Origin: Thioclava nitratireducens
GTDB taxonomy: Bacteria; Pseudomonadota; Alphaproteobacteria; Rhodobacterales; Rhodobacteraceae
Direction of reading: 5' to 3'
Assembly (NCBI RefSeq): GCF_001940525.2
Contig: NZ_CP019437.1
Coordinates: 295,501 to 359,500 of the forward strand
Length of the DNA stretch: 64,000 nt
The notes under the pieces were generated by a model that was given only the letters and a program-made list of their open reading frames with translations, made no database searches and was not told the origin of the DNA. Of this stretch, positions 34,635 through 44,000 are shown piece after piece (position 1 is the first letter of the stretch; each line of letters starts with the position of its first letter). Both the position numbers and the translations under genes were made by a program.

Positions 34635-35404
34635 CAGGCGGCCTCCCCGTTATTTGCGGTGATCCGTGACAGCGCGGCTTGCAGTACCGGCGCAAGCGTC
34701 GCGGCCATCGCCTCCTGCGCGGCGGGATCGGCGATCAGATCGTTGCGCAGTTCCAGCATGACATTCGGCAGCCCCATCGGCGTCGCTTGCAGCGCCAGCG
34801 TATGACAGACGCCATCGGCGCCTGAGTAAGGTTCGTTAAGACGCGTATCGAGCTCGGTGACACGGCGGGCTTCCTCGAGAACCGCCTGCGCAAAGCTCGG
34901 ATCGGCGTCGTGGATCACGCCGAACTCTACCGCGCGGGGCTGACCGAACCAGATCGGCGTGAAGGAATGCACCGTGACCAGTGCAGTAGCTTGCCCGCGC
35001 GCCAGCCGTTCGGCAACGAGACCGCCCAGAGCCGCGTGGAACGGAAGATAAAGCGCCTCGGTGCGGGCGCTGCGGTCGTCCGGTGTCAGCCCCGCATTGC
35101 CGGGGATCTCGTGGATCTCCGATTGCACGGGCATGGCTCCGGTATGATGCGGCGGGCGGTTGAGATCGTAGATCAGCCGCGACTGGCAGGCCGCAACCAG
35201 CGGCGCCTCCAATTTCGCGGCCAGACCGCGCGCGAGGCCCAGCGCGCCGGGATCCCAGGCGATATGCGCGTCGCGTTGATCGGGGGTCAATCCCAGCTCG
35301 CCCCAAGGCGCGGGAAAGGCATTCGACGCATGTTCGCAGACCAGAACGATCTGGCCCGAACGCTCTGCGCCTTCGATGTCCACCGCTGCATGCGCGCTGT
35401 TCAA
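34634..35404 (-). CDS. N-formylglutamate amidohydrolase family enzyme
   Basis: 256 residues from TTG 35404, chosen because GGAAGGG lies just upstream; an ATG at 35485 would add 27 residues without family features. The domain starts at IVLVCEHASNAFP (metal-binding Glu-His), followed by HIAWDPGALGLA, SRLIYDLNRPP, VTVHSFTPIWFG and NVMLELRNDLI, all typical of HutG-like FGase. No hut genes are nearby. In this operon it may remove glutamate from a gamma-glutamyl product instead of formate from formylglutamate (inference). First gene of the minus-strand operon, divergent from rpiR. Confidence 0.82.
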   Translation of the reverse strand: MNSAHAAVDIEGAERSGQIVLVCEHASNAFPAPWGELGLTPDQRDAHIAWDPGALGLARGLAAKLEAPLVAACQSRLIYDLNRPPHHTGAMPVQSEIHEIPGNAGLTPDDRSARTEALYLPFHAALGGLVAERLARGQATALVTVHSFTPIWFGQPRAVEFGVIHDADPSFAQAVLEEARRVTELDTRLNEPYSGADGVCHTLALQATPMGLPNVMLELRNDLIADPAAQEAMAATLAPVLQAALSRITANNGEAA

Positions 35405-35489
35405 ATTGGTCCCTTCCTGTTGCAAGGCGCGATTCTGCGTCGCGTCCTTGGCGTCAGGCTCGCCCCGGCACCTCGTGTCTGTCAAGAAA

Positions 35490-35498
35490 ATTTCAGAG
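35490..35498. promoter_or_regulatory. Short palindrome in the rpiR intergenic region
   Basis: A GAAA/TTTC dyad lies in the run beginning at 35486 (AGAAAATTTCAG) and just before the shared 15-base motif. RpiR-family proteins bind short AT-rich dyads, so both elements are candidates for the operator controlling the divergent promoters. Confidence 0.35.
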
Positions 35499-35501
35499 AA
35501 G

Positions 35502-35516
35502 AAAATTCTGTTACAA
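35502..35516 (+). promoter_or_regulatory. Shared 15-base motif, copy B (rpiR/amidohydrolase intergenic region)
   Basis: AAAATTCTGTTACAA, identical to the complement of 27556-27570. It lies between the divergent starts of the RpiR regulator and the catabolic operon. Candidate binding site of that regulator. Confidence 0.5.
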
Positions 35517-35527
35517 TCATTTCTAAC

Positions 35528-36421
35528 GTGATTCGCACGGGAGTGCCCGATTTGTCAGCAGCCACGCAAAGCATCGAAGACAGGCTCCGGTCGGGCATCG
35601 AAGAGATGACCCGGACCGAGAAGCAGCTCGCCGGACATATCCTGCGTCACTATCCGATGGCGCTTCTGGGATCTGTCGCGCAGCTGGCGCGCGCCGCCGA
35701 GGTCTCCTCTCCCACCGTCGTGAGACTTGCCCAGAAGATGGGCTATGGTGGCTATCCGGGACTGCAGCAGGCGGTGCGCGACGAGCTGGAGGCGCAGCTT
35801 GTCTCACCGCTCGTCAAACATGACCGCTGGGCGGGGGATGCGCCCGATACCCATATGATCAACCGCTTCGCCGATACGGTTCTGGGCAACCTGCAGGCGA
35901 CCCTGAAGCAGATCGACCATGCCGAGTTCGACGCCGCCGCCGCGATGATGGCCGATCCGAAGCGGCGCATTTTCGCGACCGGGGGCCGGATCACCGGCCC
36001 GATCGCAGCTTATTTCGTGGCACATATGAAGGTGATCCGGCCCGGGGTCGAGCTGCTCGAACCGCTATCGAACAGCTGGCCGCCCGCGCTTCTGGAGATG
36101 CAGAAGGGCGACGTGCTGCTGGTATTCGACATTCGCCGCTATGAATCGAGCGTGCTGCAACTGGTGGAGATGGCGGTCGAGCAGGGCGCGGAAGTCGTGC
36201 TGATCACCGATCCCTGGGTCTCGCCTGCCGCGGCGCATGCGCGCTATCGGTTTTCGGCGCAGATCGAAGCGCCCTCGGCATGGGATTCGACGGTCGCGAT
36301 TCAGGTTCTGGTCGAAACGTTCATGGCTGCGATCCAGTCGCTCACTTGGGAGGAAACCTCGGCCCGCATGGCTAGGCTCGAGGCGCTTTACGATCGCGCG
36401 CGCTTTTTCCGCAGGAAATAA
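35528..36421 (+). CDS. RpiR/MurR-family transcriptional regulator
   Basis: 297 residues if started at GTG 35528; GTG 35543 or TTG 35552 (GGAG eight bases upstream) are equally defensible. N-terminal RpiR helix-turn-helix (about 15-85: [44 protein letters not shown]). The C-terminal SIS domain (about 125-260) has [20 protein letters not shown] and [20 protein letters not shown]; it normally senses a phosphosugar, but amine-pathway RpiR members exist. Divergent from the amidohydrolase-TRAP operon, so the likely local regulator. Confidence 0.85.
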   Translation: MIRTGVPDLSAATQSIEDRLRSGIEEMTRTEKQLAGHILRHYPMALLGSVAQLARAAEVSSPTVVRLAQKMGYGGYPGLQQAVRDELEAQLVSPLVKHDRWAGDAPDTHMINRFADTVLGNLQATLKQIDHAEFDAAAAMMADPKRRIFATGGRITGPIAAYFVAHMKVIRPGVELLEPLSNSWPPALLEMQKGDVLLVFDIRRYESSVLQLVEMAVEQGAEVVLITDPWVSPAAAHARYRFSAQIEAPSAWDSTVAIQVLVETFMAAIQSLTWEETSARMARLEALYDRARFFRRK

Positions 36422-36465
36422 AGCAAAGCGCGGGCCGCTGCACGAGGACGCGTCACCCGAAAACG

Positions 36466-36503
36466 AAAAAGTCGCGCAACCCAGATGAGTTGCGCGACTT
36501 TTT
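36466..36503. terminator. Bidirectional terminator between rpiR and tRNA-Leu
   Basis: A perfect 15-base stem: AAAAAGTCGCGCAAC and GTTGCGCGACTTTTT with an 8-base loop. It can end rpiR from the plus strand and the tRNA transcript from the minus strand. Confidence 0.9.
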
Positions 36504-36508
36504 AGTAG

Positions 36509-36593
36509 TGGTGCCCAGGAGAGGACTCGAACCTCCACGCCTTGCGGCACACGGACCTGAACCGTGCGCGTCTACCAATTCCGCCACCTGGGC
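36509..36593 (-). tRNA. tRNA-Leu (anticodon CAG)
   Basis: 85 nt on the complement including a long variable arm (class II). Acceptor GCCCAGG/CCTGGGC, D-arm GGCGGAATTGGTAGACGC, anticodon stem CACGG/CCGTG with loop TTCAGGT, variable arm TGCCGCAAGGCG, T-arm GGAGGTTCGAGTCCTC, encoded CCA. Reads CUG codons, the main leucine codon in GC-rich genomes. Confidence 0.96.
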
Positions 36594-36753
36594 AGGTGCC
36601 GTGGAGCGCGAGATACAGAGCGGCGCTGGGACTGTCAACGGGGATCGACACGAAAAATTCGCAAGCTTTCACTCTTCGGGTCTTTGGCCTTGTTCCCGCG
36701 GGGGCGAGGCGGTAATCAAAGGACGAAATTCTTGCAAGGAAAGGCCTCTGCCC

Positions 36754-37740
36754 ATGTCCAAGCTGGTTACGATCTACGGCGGTTCGGGGTTCGTCGGGCG
36801 GTATATCGCGCGGCGCATGGCAAAGGACGGTTGGCGGATTCGCGTTGCGGTCCGGCGTCCGAACGAGGCGCTCTTCGTCAAACCCTACGGTGCGGTCGGG
36901 CAAGTCGAGCCGGTCTTCTGTAACATTCGCGACGATGCCAGCGTGCGCGCGGCGATGCAGGGCGCGGATGCGGTGATCAACTGCGTCGGCATCCTGGTGA
37001 ACGAAGGCAAGAACAAGTTCGGGGCGGTGCAGGCCGAAGGCGCAGGCCGCGTGGCACGTATCGCCGCAGAGATGAACGTGCCGAAACTGGTGCAGATCTC
37101 GGCCATTGGCGCCGATCCGGACAGCCCCAGCGAATATGCCCGCACCAAGGCTGCGGGCGAGAAAGCGGTTCTGGAGGCCTATCCGCAGGCCGTGATCCTG
37201 CGTCCCTCGATCATTTTCGGCAACGAGGACGGTTTCTTCAACAAGTTCGCCTCGATGGCGCGCTTCACCCCGATCCTTCCGATCACCGGTGGCAAGACCA
37301 AGTTCCAGCCGGTCTTCGTCGACGATGTCGCGAAGGTGGCGGTCATGGGCGCCGACGGGAAAGTCGCGCCCGGCATCTATGAACTCGGCGGGCCGGATGT
37401 AGAAACCTTCCACGACCTGATGAAGCAGATGCTGGCAGTGATCCACCGTCGTCGGCTCGTGCTGTCGCTGCCGCGCTGGATCGCAAGCATCATGGGCGGC
37501 GTCTTCGATCTGGGCCAGGCCGTCACCGGCGGGCTGTTCACCAACCGCATCCTCACGCGCGATCAGGTGAAGAACCTGCAGGCTGACAATGTCGTGTCCG
37601 AGGGGGCGAAAGGCTTCTCCGATCTCGGAATCCATCCTATGGCAATGGAAGCCGTGATGCCCGGCTACCTGTGGCGCTTCCGTCCCGGTGGCCAGTATGA
37701 CGACATCAAGGCTTCCGCGAAGAACCTTCGCAAGACCTGA
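36754..37740 (+). CDS. NAD(P)-binding protein, complex I NDUFA9-like
   Basis: Atypical short-chain dehydrogenase fold, 328 residues. Rossmann motif [16 protein letters not shown], then [34 protein letters not shown] and [18 protein letters not shown], as in the NDUFA9 group whose mitochondrial member is an accessory subunit of NADH:ubiquinone oxidoreductase. ATG 36754 follows AAGGAAAGG. No nuo genes are nearby. uppP follows after 49 bases. A quinone- or NAD-linked role is known for the family, not shown here. Confidence 0.85.
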   Translation: MSKLVTIYGGSGFVGRYIARRMAKDGWRIRVAVRRPNEALFVKPYGAVGQVEPVFCNIRDDASVRAAMQGADAVINCVGILVNEGKNKFGAVQAEGAGRVARIAAEMNVPKLVQISAIGADPDSPSEYARTKAAGEKAVLEAYPQAVILRPSIIFGNEDGFFNKFASMARFTPILPITGGKTKFQPVFVDDVAKVAVMGADGKVAPGIYELGGPDVETFHDLMKQMLAVIHRRRLVLSLPRWIASIMGGVFDLGQAVTGGLFTNRILTRDQVKNLQADNVVSEGAKGFSDLGIHPMAMEAVMPGYLWRFRPGGQYDDIKASAKNLRKT

Positions 37741-37789
37741 CCCACCTCCAAGCGTCGCGTGCGGCGCAGTTCTGACATAGGCGGTATTC

Positions 37790-38587
37790 TTGAGCTATCT
37801 GAACGATGTTCTGCTCGGTGTGATTGAAGGGATCACCGAGTTCCTCCCGATTTCGAGCACTGGCCACCTCATTCTCGCCGAACATTGGCTCGGTACGCGC
37901 TCGGACACCTACAATATCGTCATTCAGGCCGGGGCGATCCTCGCCGTCACACTGATCTACTGGCGCCGCCTGATGGAACTGCTGTTCAACTGGCGCGATC
38001 CTGAAAACCGCGACTATTTAGCGAAGCTGACCGTTGCCTTCCTGATCACGGCCGTTCTGGGCCTAATCGTAAAGAAGATGGGCTTCGAGTTGCCGACGGC
38101 CATTCAGCCAGTCGCCTGGGCGCTGGTGATCGGCGGCTTCTGGATGCTCTTTGCCGAACGCGTCGCGGATCGTCAGCCCGATAGCAGCCACGTTTTCTGG
38201 CGTGTCGCGATCGCAGTCGGGATCGCGCAGATCGTGGCCGGGGTCTTCCCGGGCACCTCGCGTTCCGCCACGACGATCTTCGTAGCGATGCTTCTGGGCA
38301 CCTCGAACCGCGCGGCCGCGACGGAATTCGCCTTCCTCGTCGGCATCCCCACCATGTATGCGGCGAGCGGTTACGAATTGCTCAAACAGTTCAAGGACGG
38401 TGCCGGCGGCAACGAGGACTGGACCGCGCTCAGCGTCGCCTTCATCGTCTCGACAATCACGGCCTTTGTCGCGGTGAAATGGCTCCTTGGCTACATTCAG
38501 GGGCACCGTTTCACCATCTTCGCGATCTACCGGATCATCTTCGGTGGGCTCTTGCTGAGCCTCGCGGCGGTCGGTGTGCTAGGCTGA
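37790..38587 (+). CDS. uppP: Undecaprenyl-diphosphatase
   Basis: Integral membrane phosphatase that recycles undecaprenyl diphosphate to the carrier used for peptidoglycan and surface glycans; it also gives bacitracin resistance. 265 residues, family size. Signatures are EGITEFLPISSTGHLILAE (catalytic Glu and Ser region) and FPGTSRSATTIFVAMLLG (catalytic Arg). Start is TTG 37790; the frame begins directly with LSYLNDVLLGVIEG, matching the family N-terminus. Confidence 0.94.
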   Translation: MSYLNDVLLGVIEGITEFLPISSTGHLILAEHWLGTRSDTYNIVIQAGAILAVTLIYWRRLMELLFNWRDPENRDYLAKLTVAFLITAVLGLIVKKMGFELPTAIQPVAWALVIGGFWMLFAERVADRQPDSSHVFWRVAIAVGIAQIVAGVFPGTSRSATTIFVAMLLGTSNRAAATEFAFLVGIPTMYAASGYELLKQFKDGAGGNEDWTALSVAFIVSTITAFVAVKWLLGYIQGHRFTIFAIYRIIFGGLLLSLAAVGVLG

Positions 38588-38661
38588 CGAAGCGCGAATC
38601 GCTTTTTGGCGGTGCGTCATCTTCAGGAAAATCAGGGAAAAGCCGCAATAACGTAAACTAA

Positions 38662-38733
38662 GCTGACCTAGTTTGAGTGATTTTGAGAGGCCTTCTCGCG
38701 CACCTCACACAAAAAACGCACATTTAGGTCAGC
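38662..38733. repeat. Inverted repeat pair upstream of gltD
   Basis: GCTGACCTA at 38662-38670 and its exact complement TAGGTCAGC at 38725-38733, with centres 63 bases apart (about six helical turns), in the 218-base leader of gltD. Such phasing is typical of paired regulator half-sites; the regulator is unknown. Confidence 0.45.
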
Positions 38734-38805
38734 CTTGCTTACTTTTATTGCTGCGGCAAGCGGTGTAGTCATGCGCACCCACCGGTTTTCTAGGGAGGCG
38801 CCACA

Positions 38806-40239
38806 ATGGCCAAGCAACCGATGCTCAAGTTCGTCAAGACGGCGAAAGAGATGCCTCAGAAGCGCGACGCGAACGTGCGCTCCCATGATTTCAACGAAAT
38901 CTATCGCGAATACGCGGACGAGAAGGCTGCCGAGCAGGCGAGCCGCTGCAGCCAGTGCGGCGTGCCGTATTGCCACACGCATTGCCCGCTCCATAACAAC
39001 ATCCCCGACTGGCTGCGCCTGACCGCCGAAGGCCGTCTGCAGGAAGCCTATGAGATGTCGCAGGCGACCAATACCTTCCCGGAAATCTGCGGTCGCATCT
39101 GCCCGCAGGATCGTCTGTGCGAAGGCAACTGCGTGATCGAACAGTCGGGCCACGGCACCGTCACCATCGGCGCGGTCGAGAAATACATCACCGACACCGC
39201 TTTCGACATGGGCTGGGTGAAGCCGATCAAACCGGCGACCGAGCGTGCCGAAAGCGTCGGCATCATCGGCGCGGGTCCGGGCGGCCTGGCAGCGGCCGAC
39301 ATGCTGCGTCGCGCAGGCGTTCAGGTCACCGTCTATGACCGCTACGACCGCGCGGGCGGCCTGATGACTTACGGCATCCCCGGCTTCAAGCTCGAGAAAG
39401 ACATCGTCATGCAGCGCGTGAAGCAGCTGGAAGATGGCGGCGTCGAATTCGTGCTGAACTGCAATGTCGGCACCGACATCTCCTTCGACGCGATCCGCGG
39501 AAAGCATGACGCGGTGTTGATCGCGACGGGCGTCTACAAGACGCGCGAACTGACCGACGAGGGGTCGGACGCGGCCGGCATCGTGCGCGCGATCGACTAT
39601 CTCACCGCCTCGAACCGCAAGAGCTTCGGCGACGAGGTGCCGGAATTCGAGGACGGCACGCTCAACGCCAAGGACAAGCGCGTCCTCGTCATCGGCGGGG
39701 GCGACACCGCGATGGACTGCGTGCGCACCGCGATCCGTCAGGGCGCCACTTCGGTGAAATGTCTCTATCGCCGCGACCGCGCCAACATGCCGGGCTCGCA
39801 GCGCGAAGTGCAGAATGCCGAGGAAGAAGGCGTGGAATTCGTCTGGCTCTCCGCACCGGCCGGCTTCTCGGGCAATCCCGTCACCAACTGCTCGGTGCAG
39901 CGGATGCGTCTGGGCGCTCCGGACAAGTCGGGCCGTCAGAGCCCCGAGAAGATCGAGGGCGGCATCTATGACGAAGAGGCCGACCTGGTGATCAAGGCGC
40001 TCGGTTTCGAGCCCGAAGACCTGCCCGGCGCGTGGGACGCCGACGATCTGGAGACAACCCGCTGGGGCACCGTGAAGGCCGAGTTCGGCACCCACGCGAC
40101 CTCGATCCCCGGCGTCTACGCGGTCGGCGACATCGTGCGCGGTGCTAGCCTTGTTGTCTGGGCGATCCGCGACGGGCGCGAAGCGGCTGGCTCGATCCTG
40201 AGCTATCTCGAAAACGTGGCGGCGGTGGCAGCGGAGTGA
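38806..40239 (+). CDS. gltD: Glutamate synthase small subunit
   Basis: NADPH-oxidising subunit of GOGAT; delivers electrons through FAD and Fe-S clusters to GltB. 477 residues. The N-terminal cysteine sets CSQCGVPYCHTHCPLHNNIP and CGRICPQDRLCEGNCV bind two 4Fe-4S clusters. The FAD motif GIIGAGPGGLAAADML and NADPH motif VLVIGGGDTAMDCVRTA follow, then the C-terminal GVYAVGDIVRGASLVVWAI. Its order relative to gltB is reversed from enteric bacteria, with an exported protein gene between. Confidence 0.95.
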   Translation: MAKQPMLKFVKTAKEMPQKRDANVRSHDFNEIYREYADEKAAEQASRCSQCGVPYCHTHCPLHNNIPDWLRLTAEGRLQEAYEMSQATNTFPEICGRICPQDRLCEGNCVIEQSGHGTVTIGAVEKYITDTAFDMGWVKPIKPATERAESVGIIGAGPGGLAAADMLRRAGVQVTVYDRYDRAGGLMTYGIPGFKLEKDIVMQRVKQLEDGGVEFVLNCNVGTDISFDAIRGKHDAVLIATGVYKTRELTDEGSDAAGIVRAIDYLTASNRKSFGDEVPEFEDGTLNAKDKRVLVIGGGDTAMDCVRTAIRQGATSVKCLYRRDRANMPGSQREVQNAEEEGVEFVWLSAPAGFSGNPVTNCSVQRMRLGAPDKSGRQSPEKIEGGIYDEEADLVIKALGFEPEDLPGAWDADDLETTRWGTVKAEFGTHATSIPGVYAVGDIVRGASLVVWAIRDGREAAGSILSYLENVAAVAAE

Positions 40240-40274
40240 TCCGCGCCCTGTCGATCTGAAAAGGAATGCATGCG

Positions 40275-41030
40275 ATGCGGTCGAATTTTCTCGGCATGGC
40301 GATCTGCGGGGGGCTCTTCAGCGCCCTGCCCGCCCATGCCGCAGACTTCAAGCCGCCGCAGGGCTGCGAGGTCTTCATGACCGTGCAGATGCATAACTGT
40401 CAGGTCGCCAATTACTATCGCTGCGCCGCCGATCCCGAGGGCGATCTCTGGACCGCGTTCGCGGATGGCGAGGGCATCTATTACCTGAGCCATATAGATT
40501 CCGAAACTCGCTGGCTCGAAAGCGTGTCGACCGATACCGGCGAGATCGAGATGTTCGATCCGGGCGCGTCGAAGGACGCCCCCTCGTTCTCGGCGCTCTT
40601 GTCGGATGGCAAGGACGATTACGATTTCGTCACGCGGTCGAATTATCGGGGCCTGCGCCGCTATGTCGGCAGCGATGCCCTCACCGGCAACTCGCTCAGC
40701 ATCGACGATGTTCCGCTCGAGACAATCACCTTCGACCTGCGCGAAGACGACCAGAACGGCCAAACCGTCGCGACCCGCACCGGCACGCAATATATCTCAC
40801 GCAAGTATCGCGTGTTCTTCAGCGGTGCCGAGCGGTTCGAGAACGATCAGGGCGATGTCGTGAGTTATGACGACAGCCCGGTACGCTTCGACTTTCCCGG
40901 CGATCCCGGTTTTTCGACCGAGACGCCTGAATATGACTGCGACCTGATGATGACGGAGGCCGATCTGCGGCCCACGCGCGTCAGCCTCGCCCCCCTTTCC
41001 CGCTCTTTCTCCAAGGAGGCACTGCAATGA
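40275..41030 (+). CDS. Exported protein of unknown function between gltD and gltB
   Basis: 251 residues starting at ATG 40275 with AAGGA nine bases upstream; ATG 40266 is too close to that site. Signal peptide about 1-22 (FLGMAICGGLFSALPAHA/AD). The mature domain has early cysteines (QGCEVF, HNCQVANYYRC) and a late one (YDCDLM), suggesting disulfides in the periplasm. No family recognised, though I recall the same gene order in Rhodobacteraceae. Its stop overlaps the gltB start (ATGA), an odd coupling of a periplasmic protein to a cytoplasmic nitrogen enzyme. Confidence 0.75.
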   Translation: MRSNFLGMAICGGLFSALPAHAADFKPPQGCEVFMTVQMHNCQVANYYRCAADPEGDLWTAFADGEGIYYLSHIDSETRWLESVSTDTGEIEMFDPGASKDAPSFSALLSDGKDDYDFVTRSNYRGLRRYVGSDALTGNSLSIDDVPLETITFDLREDDQNGQTVATRTGTQYISRKYRVFFSGAERFENDQGDVVSYDDSPVRFDFPGDPGFSTETPEYDCDLMMTEADLRPTRVSLAPLSRSFSKEALQ

Positions 41031-44000
41031 CCAAATATGACGAAGCCTGGGTGGCCGCCGAGGAAGCGAAACGCCAGTGGATGAACGAGAATTCGCTGTG
41101 GAAGGAAGATGACGAGAAGGCGTCCTGCGGCGTCGGTCTCGTGGTGTCGATCGACGGCAAGGCCTCGCGCCGCGTCGTGGAGAACGGCATCGACGCGCTG
41201 AAGGCGATCTGGCACCGCGGCGCGGTCGATGCCGACGGCAAGACCGGCGACGGCGCGGGCATTCACGTCCAGATCCCGGCCCCCTTCTTCTACGACCAGA
41301 TCCGCCGCACCGGCCACGAGCCGGACATGGAGAAAATGGTTGCCGTCGGTCAGGTCTTCCTGCCGCGCACCGATTTCGGCGCGCAGGAGCGCTGCCGCAC
41401 GATCGTCGAATCCGAAGTTCTTCGGATGGGTCACTACATCTACGGCTGGCGCCACGTTCCGGTGAACACCGAAGTGCTGGGCGAGAAGGCCAACGCAACG
41501 CGTCCCGAGATCGAGCAGATCCTGATCCGCAACGACAAGGACATCGACGAGGAGCAGTTCGAGCGCGAGCTCTACATCATCCGTCGCCGCATCGAGAAAG
41601 CGGCGATCGCTGCGCAGATCAACGGGCTCTACATCTGCTCGCTGTCGACGCGCTCGATCATCTACAAAGGCATGATGCTGGCCGAGCAGGTCGCGGAATT
41701 CTATCCCGATCTGAAGGATGAGCGCTTCGAATCCGCCTTCGCGATCTATCACCAGCGCTATTCCACCAACACCTTCCCGCAGTGGTGGCTGGCGCAGCCG
41801 TTCCGGATGCTGGCGCATAACGGCGAGATCAACACGATCAAGGGCAATACCAACTGGATGAAGAGCCATGAAATCCGCATGGCCTCCTCGGCCTTCGGCG
41901 ACAGCGCCGAAGACATCAAGCCGATCATCCCGGCAGGTGCGTCGGATTCCGGTGCGCTCGATGCGGTGTTCGAACTGATGGTCCGCTCGGGCCGCAACGC
42001 GCCGATGGTGAAGACCATGCTCGTGCCCGAGCCGTGGTCGAAATCCACCGATACGATGCCCTCCGCGTGGCAGGACATGTATGCCTATTGCAACGCCGTG
42101 ATGGAGCCGTGGGACGGCCCCGCCGCGCTGGCGATGACCGATGGCCGCTGGGTCTGCGGCGGTCTCGACCGCAACGGCCTGCGCCCGCTGCGCTATGTCA
42201 TTACCGGTGACGGCGTCCTGATCGCAGGCTCGGAAGCCGGCATGGTGCCGATCGATGAGGCGACGGTCGTGGAAAAGGGCGCGCTTGGCCCGGGTCAGAT
42301 GATCGCGGTCGATATGCGCGAGGGCAAGCTCTACCACGACACCGAAATCAAGGACAAACTGGCCGCGGCACAGCCCTTCGGCGAATGGGTCGGCAAGGTT
42401 ACCGATCTGAACGCGATCCTCGTGGACGTGCCGGAAGAGCCGAAATTCTCCGGCGGCACGCTGCGCAAGCGTCAAGTCGCAGCGGGCTACACGGTCGAAG
42501 AGATTGAACAGATTCTCGCGCCGATGGCAGAGGACGGCAAGGAAGCCATCGCCTCGATGGGCGACGACACGCCGCCTGCGGTTCTGTCCAAGCAATACCG
42601 TCCGCTGAGCCATTTCTTCCGTCAGAACTTCAGCCAGGTGACCAACCCGCCGATCGACTCGCTTCGTGAAAGCCGGGTGATGTCGCTCAAGACGCGCTTC
42701 GGCAACCTGAAGAACGTTCTCGACGAGGACAGCTCGCAGACCGAAATCTGGATCCTCGAAAGCCCGTTCCTCGCGAATTCCGAATTCGACCACATGCTCA
42801 AGGAATTCGGCGAGCAGGTGGCGATGATCGACTGCACCTTCCCGGCCAATGCGGATCAGGATGCGCTGCGCGAGGGTCTGACCCGGATCCGTCAGGAAGC
42901 CGAAGACGCGGTGCGCTCGGGTGCGCTGCATATCGTGCTGACCGACGAGGAGCAGGACGAGAACAAGGTCGCGATGCCGATGATCCTCGCGACCTCGGCG
43001 GTGCATAGCTGGCTGACGCAGAAAGGTCTGCGGACTTTCTGTTCGATCAACGTCCGCTCGGCGGAATGTATCGACCCGCATTACTTCGCGGTGCTGATCG
43101 GCTCGGGCGCGACCACAGTGAACGCCTATCTCGCGCAGGACACGATCGCCGACCGGATCGACCGTGGGCTGCTGAGCGGCTCGCTCGTCGATGCGATGCG
43201 CAAGTATCGCGATGCGATCGACGCCGGTCTGCTGAAGATCATGTCGAAGATGGGGATCTCGGTGATTTCCTCCTATCGCGGCGGTCTCAACTTCGAAGCC
43301 GTGGGTCTGTCGCGCGCGATGGTCGCGGAATATTTCCCCGGCATGCACTCGCGCATCTCCGGCATCGGTCTGCACGGCATCCAGCACGCGCTGGAAGGCG
43401 TGCATGCGAAGGGCTGGAAAGGCGGTCAGGACGTGCTGCCGATCGGCGGCTTCTACAAGGCGCGCCGCACCGGCGAAAGCCACGCCTGGGGTGCGCAGTC
43501 GATGCACATGCTGCAATCGGCCTGTAACCGCGCGAGCTATGACCTGTGGAAGCAGTATTCCGCGATGATGCGGGCGAACCCGCCGATCCACATCCGCGAC
43601 ATGCTGGACATCAAGTCGCTGGGCAAGCCGGTGCCGATCGAAGAGGTCGAGTCGATCACCTCGATCCGTAAGCGTTTCGTGACGCCGGGCATGTCGTTGG
43701 GCGCGCTTTCGCCCGAGGCGCACAAGCTCCTGAACGTCGCGATGAACCGGATCGGCGCGAAATCGGACTCGGGTGAAGGCGGCGAAGACCCGGCGCATTT
43801 CGTGCCCGAGCCGAACGGCGACAACCCGTCGGCGAAGATCAAGCAGGTGGCGTCGGGCCGTTTCGGTGTCACCGCCGAATACCTCAACCACTGCGAAGAG
43901 CTTGAGATCAAGGTCGCTCAGGGTGCCAAGCCCGGTGAAGGCGGCCAGCTTCCGGGGATGAAAGTCACCGACCTGATCGCGCGTCTGCGGCACTCGACCA

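Noticed and set aside
34910..35527. Extension of the RpiR gene upstream
   Set aside because: Runs through the divergent amidohydrolase gene; the RpiR domain begins only after 35528.
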